A stretch of DNA of 64,000 bases from Shumkonia mesophila (GTDB lineage: Bacteria > Pseudomonadota > Alphaproteobacteria > Rhodospirillales > Shumkoniaceae). Position numbers and translations under genes: made by a program. The first letter of the stretch is position 1; the number at the start of each line of letters is the position of its first letter. The notes beneath the pieces are model-generated. The model saw nothing but the letters and a program-made list of their open reading frames with translations, made no database searches and was not told the origin of the DNA. Positions 1 to 9,107 of this stretch are shown here, in pieces. The stretch lies in contig NZ_JAOTID010000001.1 of assembly GCF_026163695.1 (NCBI RefSeq), positions 62,001 to 126,000 on the forward strand. The letters run 5' to 3'.

Positions 1-1500
1 ATGGCCCTCTACGCCAAGCACAGTCCGTTTCCGGTCTACACGCTGTGGGACTACTACGTGGGGGCCGGAACGGTCGGCGGCATCGTGGTCAGCGGCCGCC
101 ACCAGGGCGAGACAGCGGCGAGCATGGCCGTACGCATCCTCAAGGGCGAGCCCGCCTCCACCATCCCGGTCCTGCGCGACAGCCCCAACGTCCCGATGTT
201 CGACTTCCTTCAGCTCCAGCGCTTCCGGATACCCGTGTCGGCGCTGCCGGAGGGCAGCATCGTCATCAACCGGCCGGAAAACTTCTACTGGAAGTACAAG
301 TATGCGATCTGGGCGGTCGCCGGCTTCACCGCCAGCCTGATGGTCCTGGTGGTCCTGCTGTCGGCCAACATCCTGCAGCGCCGCAAGGCGGTGCACGCGC
401 TGACCGACAGCGAATCGCGCTACCGCGCCATCGTCGAGGACCAGACCGAGTTCGTCGTCCGCTTCACGCCGGACTTCCGGCTGTCCTTCGCCAACCACGC
501 CTTCCTCAATTTCGTCAGGATCAACGGGTTCGTCAGGCTCGACGAAGCCGAGTTGGTCGGCTCGAACCTGCGGCAACTGGTCCCGGAACGGCGCATGGCC
601 GAGATCGAGGCCCACCTGGGAGCGCTGACGCCGGACCAGCCCATTTTCGAGGACGAACAGGCCATCCGCCTGAATCATCGCGAAACGCGGTGGATCAAAT
701 GGACCGTGCGGGCCATCTACAACGCCCACGACACGCTGACCGAATTCCAGGTCGTGGGCGCCGACATCACCGACCAGAAGGAAACCCAGAACGCGCTCAG
801 CGTTTCGCGCGAGCAGTTCCGCCGTCTGGCGATGCTCCAGCAGGAGGCGCTCGAGGATGACCGGGCCCGCATTTCCCGGGAAATCCACGACGAACTCGGC
901 CAGAACCTGACCGCCCTCAAGATGGGCCTTTCCATGCTGAGGCGGGTCATCCCGAGTATCGGTCGCGCCGCGGCTGACCGGCTGTCGGCCCTCAACCGCA
1001 TGATCGAGGAAACCATCCGATCGGTGCAGCGCATCTCGCAGGAACTGCGTCCCACCCAACTCGACGATTTCGGCCTGATCGCCGCCATGGAATGGCACGC
1101 CAGCGAGTTCCTGGCCGGTTCCGGCCTCCGTGTCGACTTCGAACACGGCCCCGGCGACCAGGACGGTCTCGACCGCGAGCAGGCCACCGCCGTCTACCGC
1201 ATCTATCAGGAAGCGCTGACCAACGTCGTTCGGCATGCGCGCGCCTCGGCTATTCATATCCGTCTTGAGCGGGAGCGGAACCGGTTCGTCATGGAGATCG
1301 AGGACGACGGAATCGGCATCCCCCAGCAGGCGGTGGATTGTCCGTCGTCCTTCGGGCTGATCGGCATGCGCGAACGGGCCCGGTCGCTGGGCGGAACGAT
1401 GACCCTATCGAGAGCCCCGCATCGGGGCACCCGGATCTGCGTCGAGATTCCCTTCCGGGAGGCCGAAGTGAAGGCCACGGGCAAGGAGGCAACCGCGTGA
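1..1500 (+). CDS. Sensor histidine kinase with ABC-substrate-binding-like sensor domain (5' end outside window)
   Basis: Membrane sensor kinase that should phosphorylate the response regulator encoded just downstream. Residues 1-95 of the visible part match the C-terminal end of the ABC_sub_bind-type sensor domain (ending in a GSIVINRPENFYWKY stretch), so the gene very probably begins upstream and the ATG at base 1 is likely internal. A membrane helix follows at about residues 101-127, then a PAS-type region (about 140-265). The HisKA_3 dimerisation helix has the motif SREIHDELGQ with phospho-acceptor His296, and the HATPase_c domain shows the N box (YQEALTNVVRHA) and G box (DDGIGIP). This layout is typical of NarX/DegS-like kinases. 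Its TGA overlaps the GTG of the next gene. The ligand is unknown; the sensor-domain family suggests a small solute taken from the periplasm. Confidence 0.9.
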   Translation: MALYAKHSPFPVYTLWDYYVGAGTVGGIVVSGRHQGETAASMAVRILKGEPASTIPVLRDSPNVPMFDFLQLQRFRIPVSALPEGSIVINRPENFYWKYKYAIWAVAGFTASLMVLVVLLSANILQRRKAVHALTDSESRYRAIVEDQTEFVVRFTPDFRLSFANHAFLNFVRINGFVRLDEAELVGSNLRQLVPERRMAEIEAHLGALTPDQPIFEDEQAIRLNHRETRWIKWTVRAIYNAHDTLTEFQVVGADITDQKETQNALSVSREQFRRLAMLQQEALEDDRARISREIHDELGQNLTALKMGLSMLRRVIPSIGRAAADRLSALNRMIEETIRSVQRISQELRPTQLDDFGLIAAMEWHASEFLAGSGLRVDFEHGPGDQDGLDREQATAVYRIYQEALTNVVRHARASAIHIRLERERNRFVMEIEDDGIGIPQQAVDCPSSFGLIGMRERARSLGGTMTLSRAPHRGTRICVEIPFREAEVKATGKEATA

Positions 1501-2147
1501 GAATTCTGCTGGTCGACGACCATGCCGTCGTGCGCAAGGGGATCAAGGAAATCGCCTCGATCTCGGTGGGAACCGCCGACTTCGACGAGGCGGAAACCGG
1601 CTGCGACGCCATGAGGATGATCGGCGGCACCGACTACGACCTGGTCATCCTCGACATTTCGCTGCCGGACCGGAGCGGGCTCGAGGTCCTGCGCCTCATC
1701 CGCAAGGACCGGGCCGACCTTCCCGTCCTCATCCTCAGCATGCATCCGGAAAACGGCTATGCGGCACGCGCCTTCGAGGCCGGAGCCAACGGCTACCTGA
1801 CCAAAGGTTCGGTTCCCGAGGAGCTTCAGGACGCCATCGAAAAGGTTCTCAAGGGCGGCCGCTACACGAGCCCGACCCTGGTCGACAGCCTGGTCCGCCA
1901 ACTCCTCGATCCGGTTCGTCCCGCCAAACCCCATGACGTCCTGTCCGAACGCGAATACGAAGTGCTGCGCCGCCTCGCCCGTGGCGAGCGCCTGACCGCC
2001 ATCGCCAACCAGATGGATCTCAGCACCAAGACGGTGGCGACCTACCGCAGCCGCGCCATGAAGAAGCTCAACCTGGAAAATGCCGCCCAGCTTTTCCGTT
2101 ATGCCATGAACGCCGGCATGCTGGAGGACGACACCGGCCCCGGCTGA
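1497..2147 (+). CDS. NarL/FixJ-family response regulator
   Basis: DNA-binding partner of the preceding kinase, 216 residues. The receiver domain has the acidic pair D7/D8, phospho-acceptor D53 (VILDISLPD) and the conserved Lys in GYLTKGS. The LuxR-type HTH lies at about residues 148-205 (LSEREYEVLRRLARGE ... STKTVATYRSR). I chose the GTG at 1497: it overlaps the kinase stop in a GTGA arrangement, is preceded by AAGGAGG at a good distance, and starts exactly at the canonical RILLVDDH beginning of receiver domains. An in-frame ATG further upstream would add a long non-homologous tail that overlaps the kinase. The gene converges on tctA with a 23-bp gap, so control of the Tct operon by this pair is possible but not shown. 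Confidence 0.95.
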   Translation: MRILLVDDHAVVRKGIKEIASISVGTADFDEAETGCDAMRMIGGTDYDLVILDISLPDRSGLEVLRLIRKDRADLPVLILSMHPENGYAARAFEAGANGYLTKGSVPEELQDAIEKVLKGGRYTSPTLVDSLVRQLLDPVRPAKPHDVLSEREYEVLRRLARGERLTAIANQMDLSTKTVATYRSRAMKKLNLENAAQLFRYAMNAGMLEDDTGPG

Positions 2148-2170
2148 CGGCCGCGTTCCGCCCTCCGGGA

Positions 2171-3742
2171 TCATGAGACGGCGCGGCTTGCCGCCGCCCT
2201 GGCCGCCCAGCGCTTGCGCGCCCACGTGCGGATGAAGCCGAATACCGGCCCCAGCATGAAGAAGGTGGCGCCGGCGATGAGAAGCAGACTGATCGGATGA
2301 TTGACGGGGTCGATGAAGATCGACCAGTTGCCCTTTGACACAATCAGGGAATTCGCGAAGTTGTCCTCGATCTGCCGGCCGAGCACCAGGGCCAGGATGA
2401 TGGGCGCATGCGGGATCGACAGCTTACGTAAGGCATACCCCACAAGGCCGGCGATCAGCGCCACCCAGATGCTGAAGATGGCGTTCTCGTCGGAATAGGC
2501 GCCGCTCAGGCACAAAAGCGCAATCGTCGGGATGAGCAGTTCCTTGGACAGACGGTAGACCATGCCGGTCAGCGTCTTGACCAGACCGAAGGCGATCGGC
2601 CCCATCACCAGGTTGCCGGCGACGAAGGCCAGGATGATCATCCAGGCAATGTCGGCATGCTCGATGAACAGCAGCGGCCCCGGCATCATGCCGTGGATCA
2701 TGAGGGCGGCGATGAACAGGGCGGAAACCGAATTGCCGGGAATCCCCAGCGACAGCAGCGGCACCATGGAGCTGGCGACGACCGCGTTGTTGGCCGCTTC
2801 CGGTGCGGCAATCCCCTCGGGTGCCCCTTCCCCCCACTTGGCTTCGCCCGGACGCCCCTCGTACTTTCGCTTATAGACGCGCGAGGTTCGCTCGTAGCCC
2901 AGGAAGATGGCCATCAGCATTCCGGCTCCCGGGATCACGCCGATGACGTTGCCGATGATCGAGCAGCGGACCCAGGTCGGGATCAGGCGCCTGACCAAAG
3001 CGGAAGGAAGAATGAGGCGATCGGAAATACGGGGCAGCGCCTCGGGCTTGCGCCCTGCCCGTCGCTCCCGCACCAGTTCCTCGGTCAGTTCGAACACGGC
3101 GGTGATGCCGAACAGGCCGACCAGCAGCGGCAGGAACGGCACGCCCTCGTACAGGTTGGCGATCCCGAAGGTAAAGCGCGGAAAGCCGGTTTCCTGACTG
3201 AGGCCGACGGTGGCGACCAGCAGGCCGAGGGCGGCGGAGATCAGCCCCTTGAAGACGTTGCCTCCCAGCAGGCCGACGACGCTGGCCAGCCCCAGGACGC
3301 CAAGGGCGAAGTTCTCGACATAGCCGAAGCGCAGGGCGAACTTGGCCAGCGGCGGCGCCAGGAAGACAAGGACTATGGCGCTGGAAAGACCCCCGACGAC
3401 GGAAGAGGTGATGGCGATGCCGATGGCCTTGCCGGGCGCTCCCTGCCGGGCCATGGCGTTGCCGTCGATGGTGGTGATGATGGCGGACGCCGTTCCCGGC
3501 ACCTTCACCATGATGGCCGGGATGGAGCCACCGACGGCCGTCGAGCAGTAGAGACCGACCATCAGGGCAAGGGCGAAGGTCGGCGGCATGGAGAAGGAAA
3601 ACGGGATGAAAATGGCAAACGCGATGTTGTCGTTCAATCCGGGGATGGCCCCGACGGTCAGGCCGGCGACGACCCCGATAAAAAGAAACGCCAAGACTTC
3701 GGGGCGCATCAGCGTTTCAAAACCCAGCAATACGGCGTCCAT
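2171..3742 (-). CDS. tctA: Tripartite tricarboxylate transporter large permease (TctA family)
   Basis: Large membrane subunit of a TTT-type secondary transporter that imports (di/tri)carboxylates or related acids delivered by a TctC periplasmic protein. It has 523 residues, the usual length. The family hallmarks are visible: GAIPGLNDN near residue 32, VPGTASAIITTIDG near 105, then the RQGAPGKAIG segment, and many hydrophobic helices. It is the last gene of the minus-strand operon aminotransferase-Ldh-tctC-tctB-tctA and starts 44 bp after tctB. The ribosome-binding site is weak (GGACGAAA), so coupling to tctB is likely. The family is certain; the substrate cannot be read from the sequence. Confidence 0.95.
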   Translation of the reverse strand: MDAVLLGFETLMRPEVLAFLFIGVVAGLTVGAIPGLNDNIAFAIFIPFSFSMPPTFALALMVGLYCSTAVGGSIPAIMVKVPGTASAIITTIDGNAMARQGAPGKAIGIAITSSVVGGLSSAIVLVFLAPPLAKFALRFGYVENFALGVLGLASVVGLLGGNVFKGLISAALGLLVATVGLSQETGFPRFTFGIANLYEGVPFLPLLVGLFGITAVFELTEELVRERRAGRKPEALPRISDRLILPSALVRRLIPTWVRCSIIGNVIGVIPGAGMLMAIFLGYERTSRVYKRKYEGRPGEAKWGEGAPEGIAAPEAANNAVVASSMVPLLSLGIPGNSVSALFIAALMIHGMMPGPLLFIEHADIAWMIILAFVAGNLVMGPIAFGLVKTLTGMVYRLSKELLIPTIALLCLSGAYSDENAIFSIWVALIAGLVGYALRKLSIPHAPIILALVLGRQIEDNFANSLIVSKGNWSIFIDPVNHPISLLLIAGATFFMLGPVFGFIRTWARKRWAARAAASRAVS

Positions 3743-3786
3743 TATAATTTTCGTCCTTCAAATTCGCGCGTTGTCCGGCATCATTT

Positions 3787-4248
3787 CTATCGAATGAGTT
3801 CCTCTATGACGTCCAGTACCGGCAACGGAATATCGAAGATGATGTAGAACATGAAGAACACGACTGCGACGATGGTCGCCGATTGCCCGAGGCTTTTGCC
3901 GTGGTGGCCGCCGCGCAACAGCATGGCGCTGGCGGCGACGATCAGAACGCTGGGCCCCAGATAGCCGGCGCCGACGGCCAGCAGCACGATCCAGACCACC
4001 CACAGCAGCGCCTGCAGGGCGGGGCCGGCGAGCAGGATGTTCACCTCCTCGCGGTCGACGGTCTTGGCCGAACGCGACAGCGACGCCTGGACAAACAGGC
4101 CGACGGCCAGTACGCAGAGCGCGCCGCCCAGGAAGAGGGGATAGGATCGCGACCGTGCGTCGAACCCCGAGGCGTATCCGATCACCACGGCGCCGATCAG
4201 GAAAAACGTCGCGGCCGTCCAAAAATCGAGCTTCCGAAAAATCGCCAT
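3787..4248 (-). CDS. tctB: Tripartite tricarboxylate transporter small permease (TctB family)
   Basis: Small four-helix membrane subunit of the TTT transporter, 153 residues, the expected size. Hydrophobic segments are at about residues 12-28 (AATFFLIGAVVIGYASG), 39-55, 80-100 and 118-143. It sits between tctC and tctA in the usual order. Sequence conservation in TctB proteins is low, so the assignment rests on size, helix pattern and context. The start ATG lies 70 bp after the tctC stop. Confidence 0.92.
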   Translation of the reverse strand: MAIFRKLDFWTAATFFLIGAVVIGYASGFDARSRSYPLFLGGALCVLAVGLFVQASLSRSAKTVDREEVNILLAGPALQALLWVVWIVLLAVGAGYLGPSVLIVAASAMLLRGGHHGKSLGQSATIVAVVFFMFYIIFDIPLPVLDVIEELIR

Positions 4249-4318
4249 GGCCCCTCTTCCCCGATCGCCGGGCCGGGGGGACCGGCAGCCACGAAGCCGC
4301 CGGTCCCCCCGTTCGTCC

Positions 4319-5287
4319 CTATTGCTGCTTCAGGTTATGCTTCTTGATCACCTTGCCCGCCAGGGCGGCGTAATCGTCGACGACTTCGGTGTAGCCGGCG
4401 GCATCGCGGTAGGAGACCGGATAGCCGTATTCGGTCATGCGGGCGATGTAACTCTTGTCCTCGTTGACCTTGCGGAGCAGGTCGGCAAGGAAGGTCACGG
4501 CCTCCTTCGGCGTTCCCTTGGGAACCCCCCAGCCGCGGAAGGTCGTCCAGCGCACGATGTTGAGGCCAGCCTCCTTCCAGGTGGGCACGTCGGGAAAGGC
4601 GGCAAGCCGCTTGTCGGAGGCGACGGCCAGCAGGCGCACCGATCCGGCGTCCACATGCTTCTTGCCCTCGCCGAACGACCACAGGGCCGTCTCGACATGG
4701 TTGCCCATGACCGCCTGCAACTGGGCGCCGAAACCCTTGGTCGGCAGGTAGTCGAACTTGATCCCCGCCGATTCCTCCAGCGCCAGGCCGGCAAGATGGT
4801 GCGAGGTGGCGATGCCGGCGATGGTCACGCTGACCGGCCGCTTCTTGGCCTCGGCGATGAAGTCGGCCGCCGTCTTGAAGGGCGAGTCGATGGGCACGAT
4901 CAGGACTTCCGGGTCGTCCGTGTACAGGGCGACCGCCGCGAAGTCCTCGGCCTTGTACTGGGTCTCCTTGAGGACCGGATTGGTGACGACGGAACTGGTC
5001 ATGGCCAACACGGTGTAGCCATCGGCCTTCGCCTTGGCGGCGAAGGTCTGGCCCACCACGCCGTCACCGCCGGCGCGGTTCTCGACCACCACCTTGACCT
5101 TGTCGAGGAACTTGTTGGCGTACTCGGCGATGATCCGCGAGGTGACGTCCACCGCGCCGCCCGGCGCGAAGGGAACGATGATCTTGATGTCCTTCGACGG
5201 AAAATCCGCCGCCATCGCCGCCGACGCGCACAAGGCGGAACCAACGATCGCGGATGTAAGAACCTTTACGAACTTCCTGGTCTGCAT
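4319..5287 (-). CDS. tctC: TctC-family (Bug) periplasmic solute-binding protein
   Basis: Periplasmic receptor that captures a carboxylate and hands it to TctA/TctB. It has 322 residues with a clear signal peptide (cleavage expected after about residue 26, AAMA). The mature protein opens with the Bug-family signature FPSKDIKIIVPFAPGG, where the first binding loop lies, and continues with the conserved ENRAGGDGVVG loop. The gene begins 58 bp after the Ldh-family dehydrogenase gene, suggesting that the dehydrogenase or the aminotransferase acts on the transported acid. The substrate is unknown. Confidence 0.95.
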   Translation of the reverse strand: MQTRKFVKVLTSAIVGSALCASAAMAADFPSKDIKIIVPFAPGGAVDVTSRIIAEYANKFLDKVKVVVENRAGGDGVVGQTFAAKAKADGYTVLAMTSSVVTNPVLKETQYKAEDFAAVALYTDDPEVLIVPIDSPFKTAADFIAEAKKRPVSVTIAGIATSHHLAGLALEESAGIKFDYLPTKGFGAQLQAVMGNHVETALWSFGEGKKHVDAGSVRLLAVASDKRLAAFPDVPTWKEAGLNIVRWTTFRGWGVPKGTPKEAVTFLADLLRKVNEDKSYIARMTEYGYPVSYRDAAGYTEVVDDYAALAGKVIKKHNLKQQ

Positions 5288-5345
5288 GACATTCGCCTCC
5301 CTTTTATCATGGTCCTGTAAAAGACGGCGCCCCCGACGCCGGGAG

Positions 5346-6395
5346 TCAACCCGCCCCCTTCAAACTGTCGCCTCCCAGGGCGACGACTTCCCTCACCAGC
5401 GGCCCGGGAACCGGAATCCCCGTCCGCCGCCGCTCCTCGGCGATCTTCCATTCCCGTTCGCCGGGATACATGACCTGCTCTATCCCTTCGGCCGGCGGCA
5501 GGGCCTTGAGCCGGGCGATCTCCTCGTCCATGCGGGCCCGGAAGTCCGCTTCGGCCATGAAGGCCGAGACCTTGAACGCCATGAGGAAATGACCGTTGCC
5601 CGATTCCCGTTCCTGGTTGGTCATGACGCTGAGCACCCGGCCGCCGAACTCGGCGCCGGTCAGCACCCCCGACAGGATGTCCATGAGCAGCGTCAGGCCC
5701 GACCCCTTCACGCCTCCGAACGGTAGCATGACGCCATCCAGCGCCGCCTGCGGGTCGGTGGTCGGGCGGCCGTCGGGACCGAGGGCCCAGCCGGCCGGAA
5801 TGGCTTTCCCCTCGGCCAGGGCCTTGCGCACCTTCTTGCGCGATCCTTCGCTGGTCGCCATGTCGAGGACGAAGGCCGGATGCCGGCCGGCCGGCACGGA
5901 AACGGCCAGCGGATTGGTGCCCAGCATCGGGGCGGCGGCGCCGAACGGCGCGCAGACCGAAGACGCGTTGGCCGTCACGATGCCGACGCAGCCCCGCTCG
6001 GCCACCATCGCCGCGTAGACCCCGGCGGCCCCGAAATGGTTGCTGCGGCGCACCGCGACGGCGCCGATCCCGACCCGTCCGACCGCCTCCAGGGCCAGAT
6101 CCACCGCCCGCATCGCGGCGACCGGCCCCAGGCCATTATCGGCGTCGAGGGTGGCAGCCCATGGCAGGCGCCGATCGACCGTCATCGCGGGCACCGCTTT
6201 CAGACGTTTTTCATCCAGCGCCTTGGCGTAGTCGGGCAGGCAGGCGAGGCCATGGGTGTCGACGCCGCGCAGATTGGCGCCGACCAGCCCGCGCGCCGCG
6301 GCATCGGCGTCGGCAGCGGGAACGTCGCGCCGGACCAGCACCTCCGCGATGGCCCTCTCGACCGTTTCGGCAGTCACTCGGACCATTTCCGACAT
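5346..6395 (-). CDS. Ldh-family (malate/L-lactate/ureidoglycolate type) NAD(P)-dependent dehydrogenase
   Basis: Oxidises or reduces a 2-hydroxy acid using NAD(P). It has 349 residues, typical for the Ldh2 family. Visible hallmarks: the N-terminal helical segment beginning RVTAETVERAIAEVL, the catalytic-region motif RRSNHFGAAGVY, MLGTNPLAVSVP, and the C-terminal FGGVKGSGL loop. I chose the ATG at 6395 (MSEMVRV): it starts the family homology and lies 11 bp after the aminotransferase stop with a GAGGG ribosome-binding site; the open frame runs further upstream but only overlaps the aminotransferase. Together with an aminotransferase and a TctC receptor it suggests interconversion of a hydroxy acid, a keto acid and an amino acid. 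Exact substrate not assigned. Confidence 0.92.
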   Translation of the reverse strand: MSEMVRVTAETVERAIAEVLVRRDVPAADADAAARGLVGANLRGVDTHGLACLPDYAKALDEKRLKAVPAMTVDRRLPWAATLDADNGLGPVAAMRAVDLALEAVGRVGIGAVAVRRSNHFGAAGVYAAMVAERGCVGIVTANASSVCAPFGAAAPMLGTNPLAVSVPAGRHPAFVLDMATSEGSRKKVRKALAEGKAIPAGWALGPDGRPTTDPQAALDGVMLPFGGVKGSGLTLLMDILSGVLTGAEFGGRVLSVMTNQERESGNGHFLMAFKVSAFMAEADFRARMDEEIARLKALPPAEGIEQVMYPGEREWKIAEERRRTGIPVPGPLVREVVALGGDSLKGAG

Positions 6396-6406
6396 TCCGG
6401 CGTCCC

Positions 6407-7609
6407 TCACTTCAACCGGGCGCAGGCCGCGGCGATGCGGCGGCACGCCTCGTCCAACAACTCGGTCTTGGCGGCGAACGAAATGCGGATGAAGGGCGAC
6501 AGGCCGAACGACGCCCCGTTGATGACCGCCACCTCGGCCTCGTGGAGCAGGAAATCGACGACGTCGCCCTCCCCTTCGAGGACCTTGCCGTCCGGCGTGC
6601 GCCGGCCGAGCAGGCCCTCGCACGCGATGAAGACATAGAAGGCGCCCTGGGGGGTCACGCAGGATAGCCCGTCGATGGCATTGATCCGCTCGACCACCCG
6701 GTCGCGCCGCTGCTGGAAGACGGCCCGGTTGCGGACGGCGAACCCGTGATCGCCGTCGAGCGCCGCCACCCCCGCCCATTGCGAGATGGAGCAGGCGCCG
6801 CTGGTCGACTGGGATTGCAGCTTGACCATGTTCTTGATGAGGGTGATGGGACCGGCGCCGTAGCCGAGACGCCAGCCCGTCATGCAGTAGGTCTTGGAGA
6901 AGCCGTTCACCACCAGGGTCCGCTCGCCGAGGTCGGGAGCGAATTCGAGAATGGAGTGGAAAGCCGCGCCCTCGTAAATCAGGTGTTCGTAGATGTCGTC
7001 CGACAGGAGCCATACCTGCGGATGGCGGCGCAGCACCTCGGCCAGGGCCTCGAGGTCGGCGGGATCGTAGACGGTCCCCGACGGATTGCCCGGGTTGTTG
7101 AGGATGAGCCACTTGCTGCGCGGCGTGAGGGCGGCCTCCAGCCGCTCCGGCGTCAGCTTGAAGCGTTCGGCCGGGCGGCTTTCGATGACCACCGGCACGC
7201 CGCGGTTGAGCAGCGTCTGATCGACGTAGCAGCCGAAATAGGGCGCCGGGATGACGACCTCGTCGCCGGGATTGAGGGTGACGCCCAGGGCATTGTAGAT
7301 GACCTGCTTGCAGCCGGCGCCGGCAATGACCTGCTCGGGGGCGTAGGTCAGGCCGTTATCCTTCTTCAGCTTCCTGCAGATGGCCTCGCGCAACGGCAGG
7401 ATGCCGGGGATCGGCGGATACTTGGTCTTGCCCTCGATGATGGCGCGGATGCCAGCCAGCTGGACGTGTTCCGGGGTTTCGAAATCGGGCTCGCCGGCGG
7501 TCAGCCGGATGATGTCGCGCCCCTGGCGGATCAGCTCCGCCGCGCGGGCCGACGCCGTCGATGCCGCGGATTGTTTGATGGCACCCAGGTGCTCGGCAAT
7601 CACGTTCAT
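6407..7609 (-). CDS. Class I/II pyridoxal-phosphate-dependent aminotransferase
   Basis: Transfers an amino group between an amino acid and a keto acid; fold type I, 400 residues. Key features are RLTAGEPDFETPEH near residue 33, NNPGNPSGTVY in the middle, the PLP-binding Lys in VVNGFSKTYCMTGWRLGYG, and the carboxylate-binding Arg in PFIRISFA near the C-terminus. The ATG at 7609 has a strong GGAGGAAG ribosome-binding site; the longer reading to 7720 runs into the promoter region. First gene of the five-gene minus-strand operon, divergent from a LysR gene that is its likely regulator. The sequence resembles aspartate/aromatic aminotransferases, but the donor cannot be fixed. Confidence 0.93.
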   Translation of the reverse strand: MNVIAEHLGAIKQSAASTASARAAELIRQGRDIIRLTAGEPDFETPEHVQLAGIRAIIEGKTKYPPIPGILPLREAICRKLKKDNGLTYAPEQVIAGAGCKQVIYNALGVTLNPGDEVVIPAPYFGCYVDQTLLNRGVPVVIESRPAERFKLTPERLEAALTPRSKWLILNNPGNPSGTVYDPADLEALAEVLRRHPQVWLLSDDIYEHLIYEGAAFHSILEFAPDLGERTLVVNGFSKTYCMTGWRLGYGAGPITLIKNMVKLQSQSTSGACSISQWAGVAALDGDHGFAVRNRAVFQQRRDRVVERINAIDGLSCVTPQGAFYVFIACEGLLGRRTPDGKVLEGEGDVVDFLLHEAEVAVINGASFGLSPFIRISFAAKTELLDEACRRIAAACARLK

Positions 7610-7813
7610 GGTCTTCCTCCCGGCGCAGGGATCGGCCGGCCGCCGCCCCGTGCGATTAGACTTTGGCACTCCCGCATGGTACCGCGCAGGTCTCCCGGAT
7701 TTCAGGTTAGCGTGGGCCATATAATTAAGGATTGCGATTTTATTTAATAATTTTCATAACATACTCTAATAATACGAGTCGGCAGACGCATCCCCGGACG
7801 GACGGCACGACCC
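7610..7813. promoter_or_regulatory. Divergent promoter region between aminotransferase operon and LysR gene
   Basis: A 204-bp region between two divergent starts. Bases about 7720-7780 are strikingly AT-rich for this genome (for example TTATTTAATAA at about 7739-7749), as expected for overlapping promoters bound by a LysR-type protein. I cannot define an exact T-N11-A operator from one copy. Confidence 0.6.
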
Positions 7814-8689
7814 ATGGACATCCGCAAGATGGAAAGCCTCGTCGCCATCGCCGACCACGGCTCGTTCACGAAGGCGGCCAAGGCGGTGAACCTGACCCAA
7901 TCGGCCGTCAGCCAGCAAGTTCACGAGCTGGAAAACCTGCTCGGCGTTCCGCTGTTCAGCCGCGACAGCCGGCCGCCGAAATTGACGCGCCACGGGCAGG
8001 CCTATGTGGAGACGGCCCGAGCCATGCTGGCGCTGCATCGCACGTTCCTGGAAACCCATTGCCGCAGCGAGGTCAAGGGAACCCTGGTGGTCGGCACCGT
8101 GCGCAGCGCCCTGACCGGCGTTCTGCCGAGGGCGCTGCGCACCTTGAAGCAAAGCTTCCCAAATCTATCCCTGCGCCTGATCAACAGCGGACGCCTGTCC
8201 AACGACCTGACCCAGGACGTCCGGAACGGCCAATTGGACGCCGCCCTGATCGTCGGCCCGCCCGCGGCGGACGACGAACTTGTCTGGCGCGCCTACGCCA
8301 TGGAACGGTTCTTCGTGATCGCGCCGGCCGACGCCCCCGGCACCACCGACGCCGACCTGCTGTCGGCCGGCCCCTACCTGCGCTTCATTCCCAACCTGCC
8401 GATCGAGCGGCGCATCGACCGCGAGATCGAGAAGCGCAACCTCGCCATCGTGCCGGAGATGGAGCTCGATACCTTCGAGAGCATCCTGCTGATGGTGTCG
8501 GCCGGCCTCGGCACCGGCGTCGTCCCCGAGCTTTACATCCGCGAAGCCGCCCGCGACCGCATCCGCGCCGTCCCCTTCGGCGACGCCTCCTTCTACCGCG
8601 AACTCGGCGTCGTCACCCTGCGCCGCGGCAAGAAGATGGCCCTGGTCGAGGCCCTGCTTTCCGCCCTCGTCCAGCCGGCCGCACGATAA
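7814..8689 (+). CDS. LysR-family transcriptional regulator
   Basis: DNA-binding regulator, 291 residues. The N-terminal winged HTH (about residues 1-60) has the family pattern MESLVAIADHGSFTKAAKAV, then TQSAVSQQVHELE. The remainder is the LysR substrate-binding effector domain. It is divergent from the aminotransferase-Ldh-tctCBA operon, the classic arrangement for a LysR activator of the neighbouring operon, and the effector may be the transported or oxidised acid. The start is the only ATG that gives the canonical N-terminus. Confidence 0.95.
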   Translation: MDIRKMESLVAIADHGSFTKAAKAVNLTQSAVSQQVHELENLLGVPLFSRDSRPPKLTRHGQAYVETARAMLALHRTFLETHCRSEVKGTLVVGTVRSALTGVLPRALRTLKQSFPNLSLRLINSGRLSNDLTQDVRNGQLDAALIVGPPAADDELVWRAYAMERFFVIAPADAPGTTDADLLSAGPYLRFIPNLPIERRIDREIEKRNLAIVPEMELDTFESILLMVSAGLGTGVVPELYIREAARDRIRAVPFGDASFYRELGVVTLRRGKKMALVEALLSALVQPAAR

Positions 8690-8753
8690 CCCGGTCCGGC
8701 GGTCCGGCCTTGGACGAGGGCGGCTTGGCACAGTCCGTTTGGCAAACGCCGCA

Positions 8754-9050
8754 TCAAGGCCGGTGGGTGCCGTTTCGCCGGCTGGAGATCAGCCTCAGCC
8801 ACGGCGCCGAATGGAAGGCACTCATCAGCACGTACATCGGGACCATTCCGGTCAGCGGTGACGCATGGTGTGCGGCCGAGCAGAGCATATCCGGCGGGCC
8901 GCCATCGAGAACACCCGTCAGCAGCGCCATGATTCCGAAGGTCGGCGCGGCCGCGAGGGACAGCCAGCCGGCCGCGCCGAGGGCGGCTACGTTGCTGTTT
9001 TCAGAGCGGATCGCGCCGCAGGCGCTTCCGCCGGTATCGGCGTCGCTCAT
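8754..9050 (-). CDS. Small two-helix membrane protein, unknown function
   Basis: A 98-residue protein with hydrophobic stretches at about residues 24-45 (ALGAAGWLSLAAAPTFGIMA) and 66-80 (LTGMVPMYVLMSAF), separated by a segment with Asp, Cys and two His residues. A GGAGAG ribosome-binding site precedes the ATG at 9050. It lies 57 bp after the DUF899-type gene on the same strand and is probably cotranscribed with it. I recall similar short proteins in other proteobacteria but cannot name a function. Its likelihood of being real rests on the good start signal, membrane pattern and the operon position. Confidence 0.7.
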   Translation of the reverse strand: MSDADTGGSACGAIRSENSNVAALGAAGWLSLAAAPTFGIMALLTGVLDGGPPDMLCSAAHHASPLTGMVPMYVLMSAFHSAPWLRLISSRRNGTHRP

Positions 9051-9107
9051 GTTTTCTCTCCTACAACGATGCGTTCCCCGGCCGGTGCGAGACGCGGCAA
9101 CAGCCGC

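Noticed and set aside
2657-3847. Plus-strand frame of 396 residues over tctA
   Set aside because: Shadow of tctA; Asp/Gly/His/Gln repeats are the reverse of hydrophobic helices.
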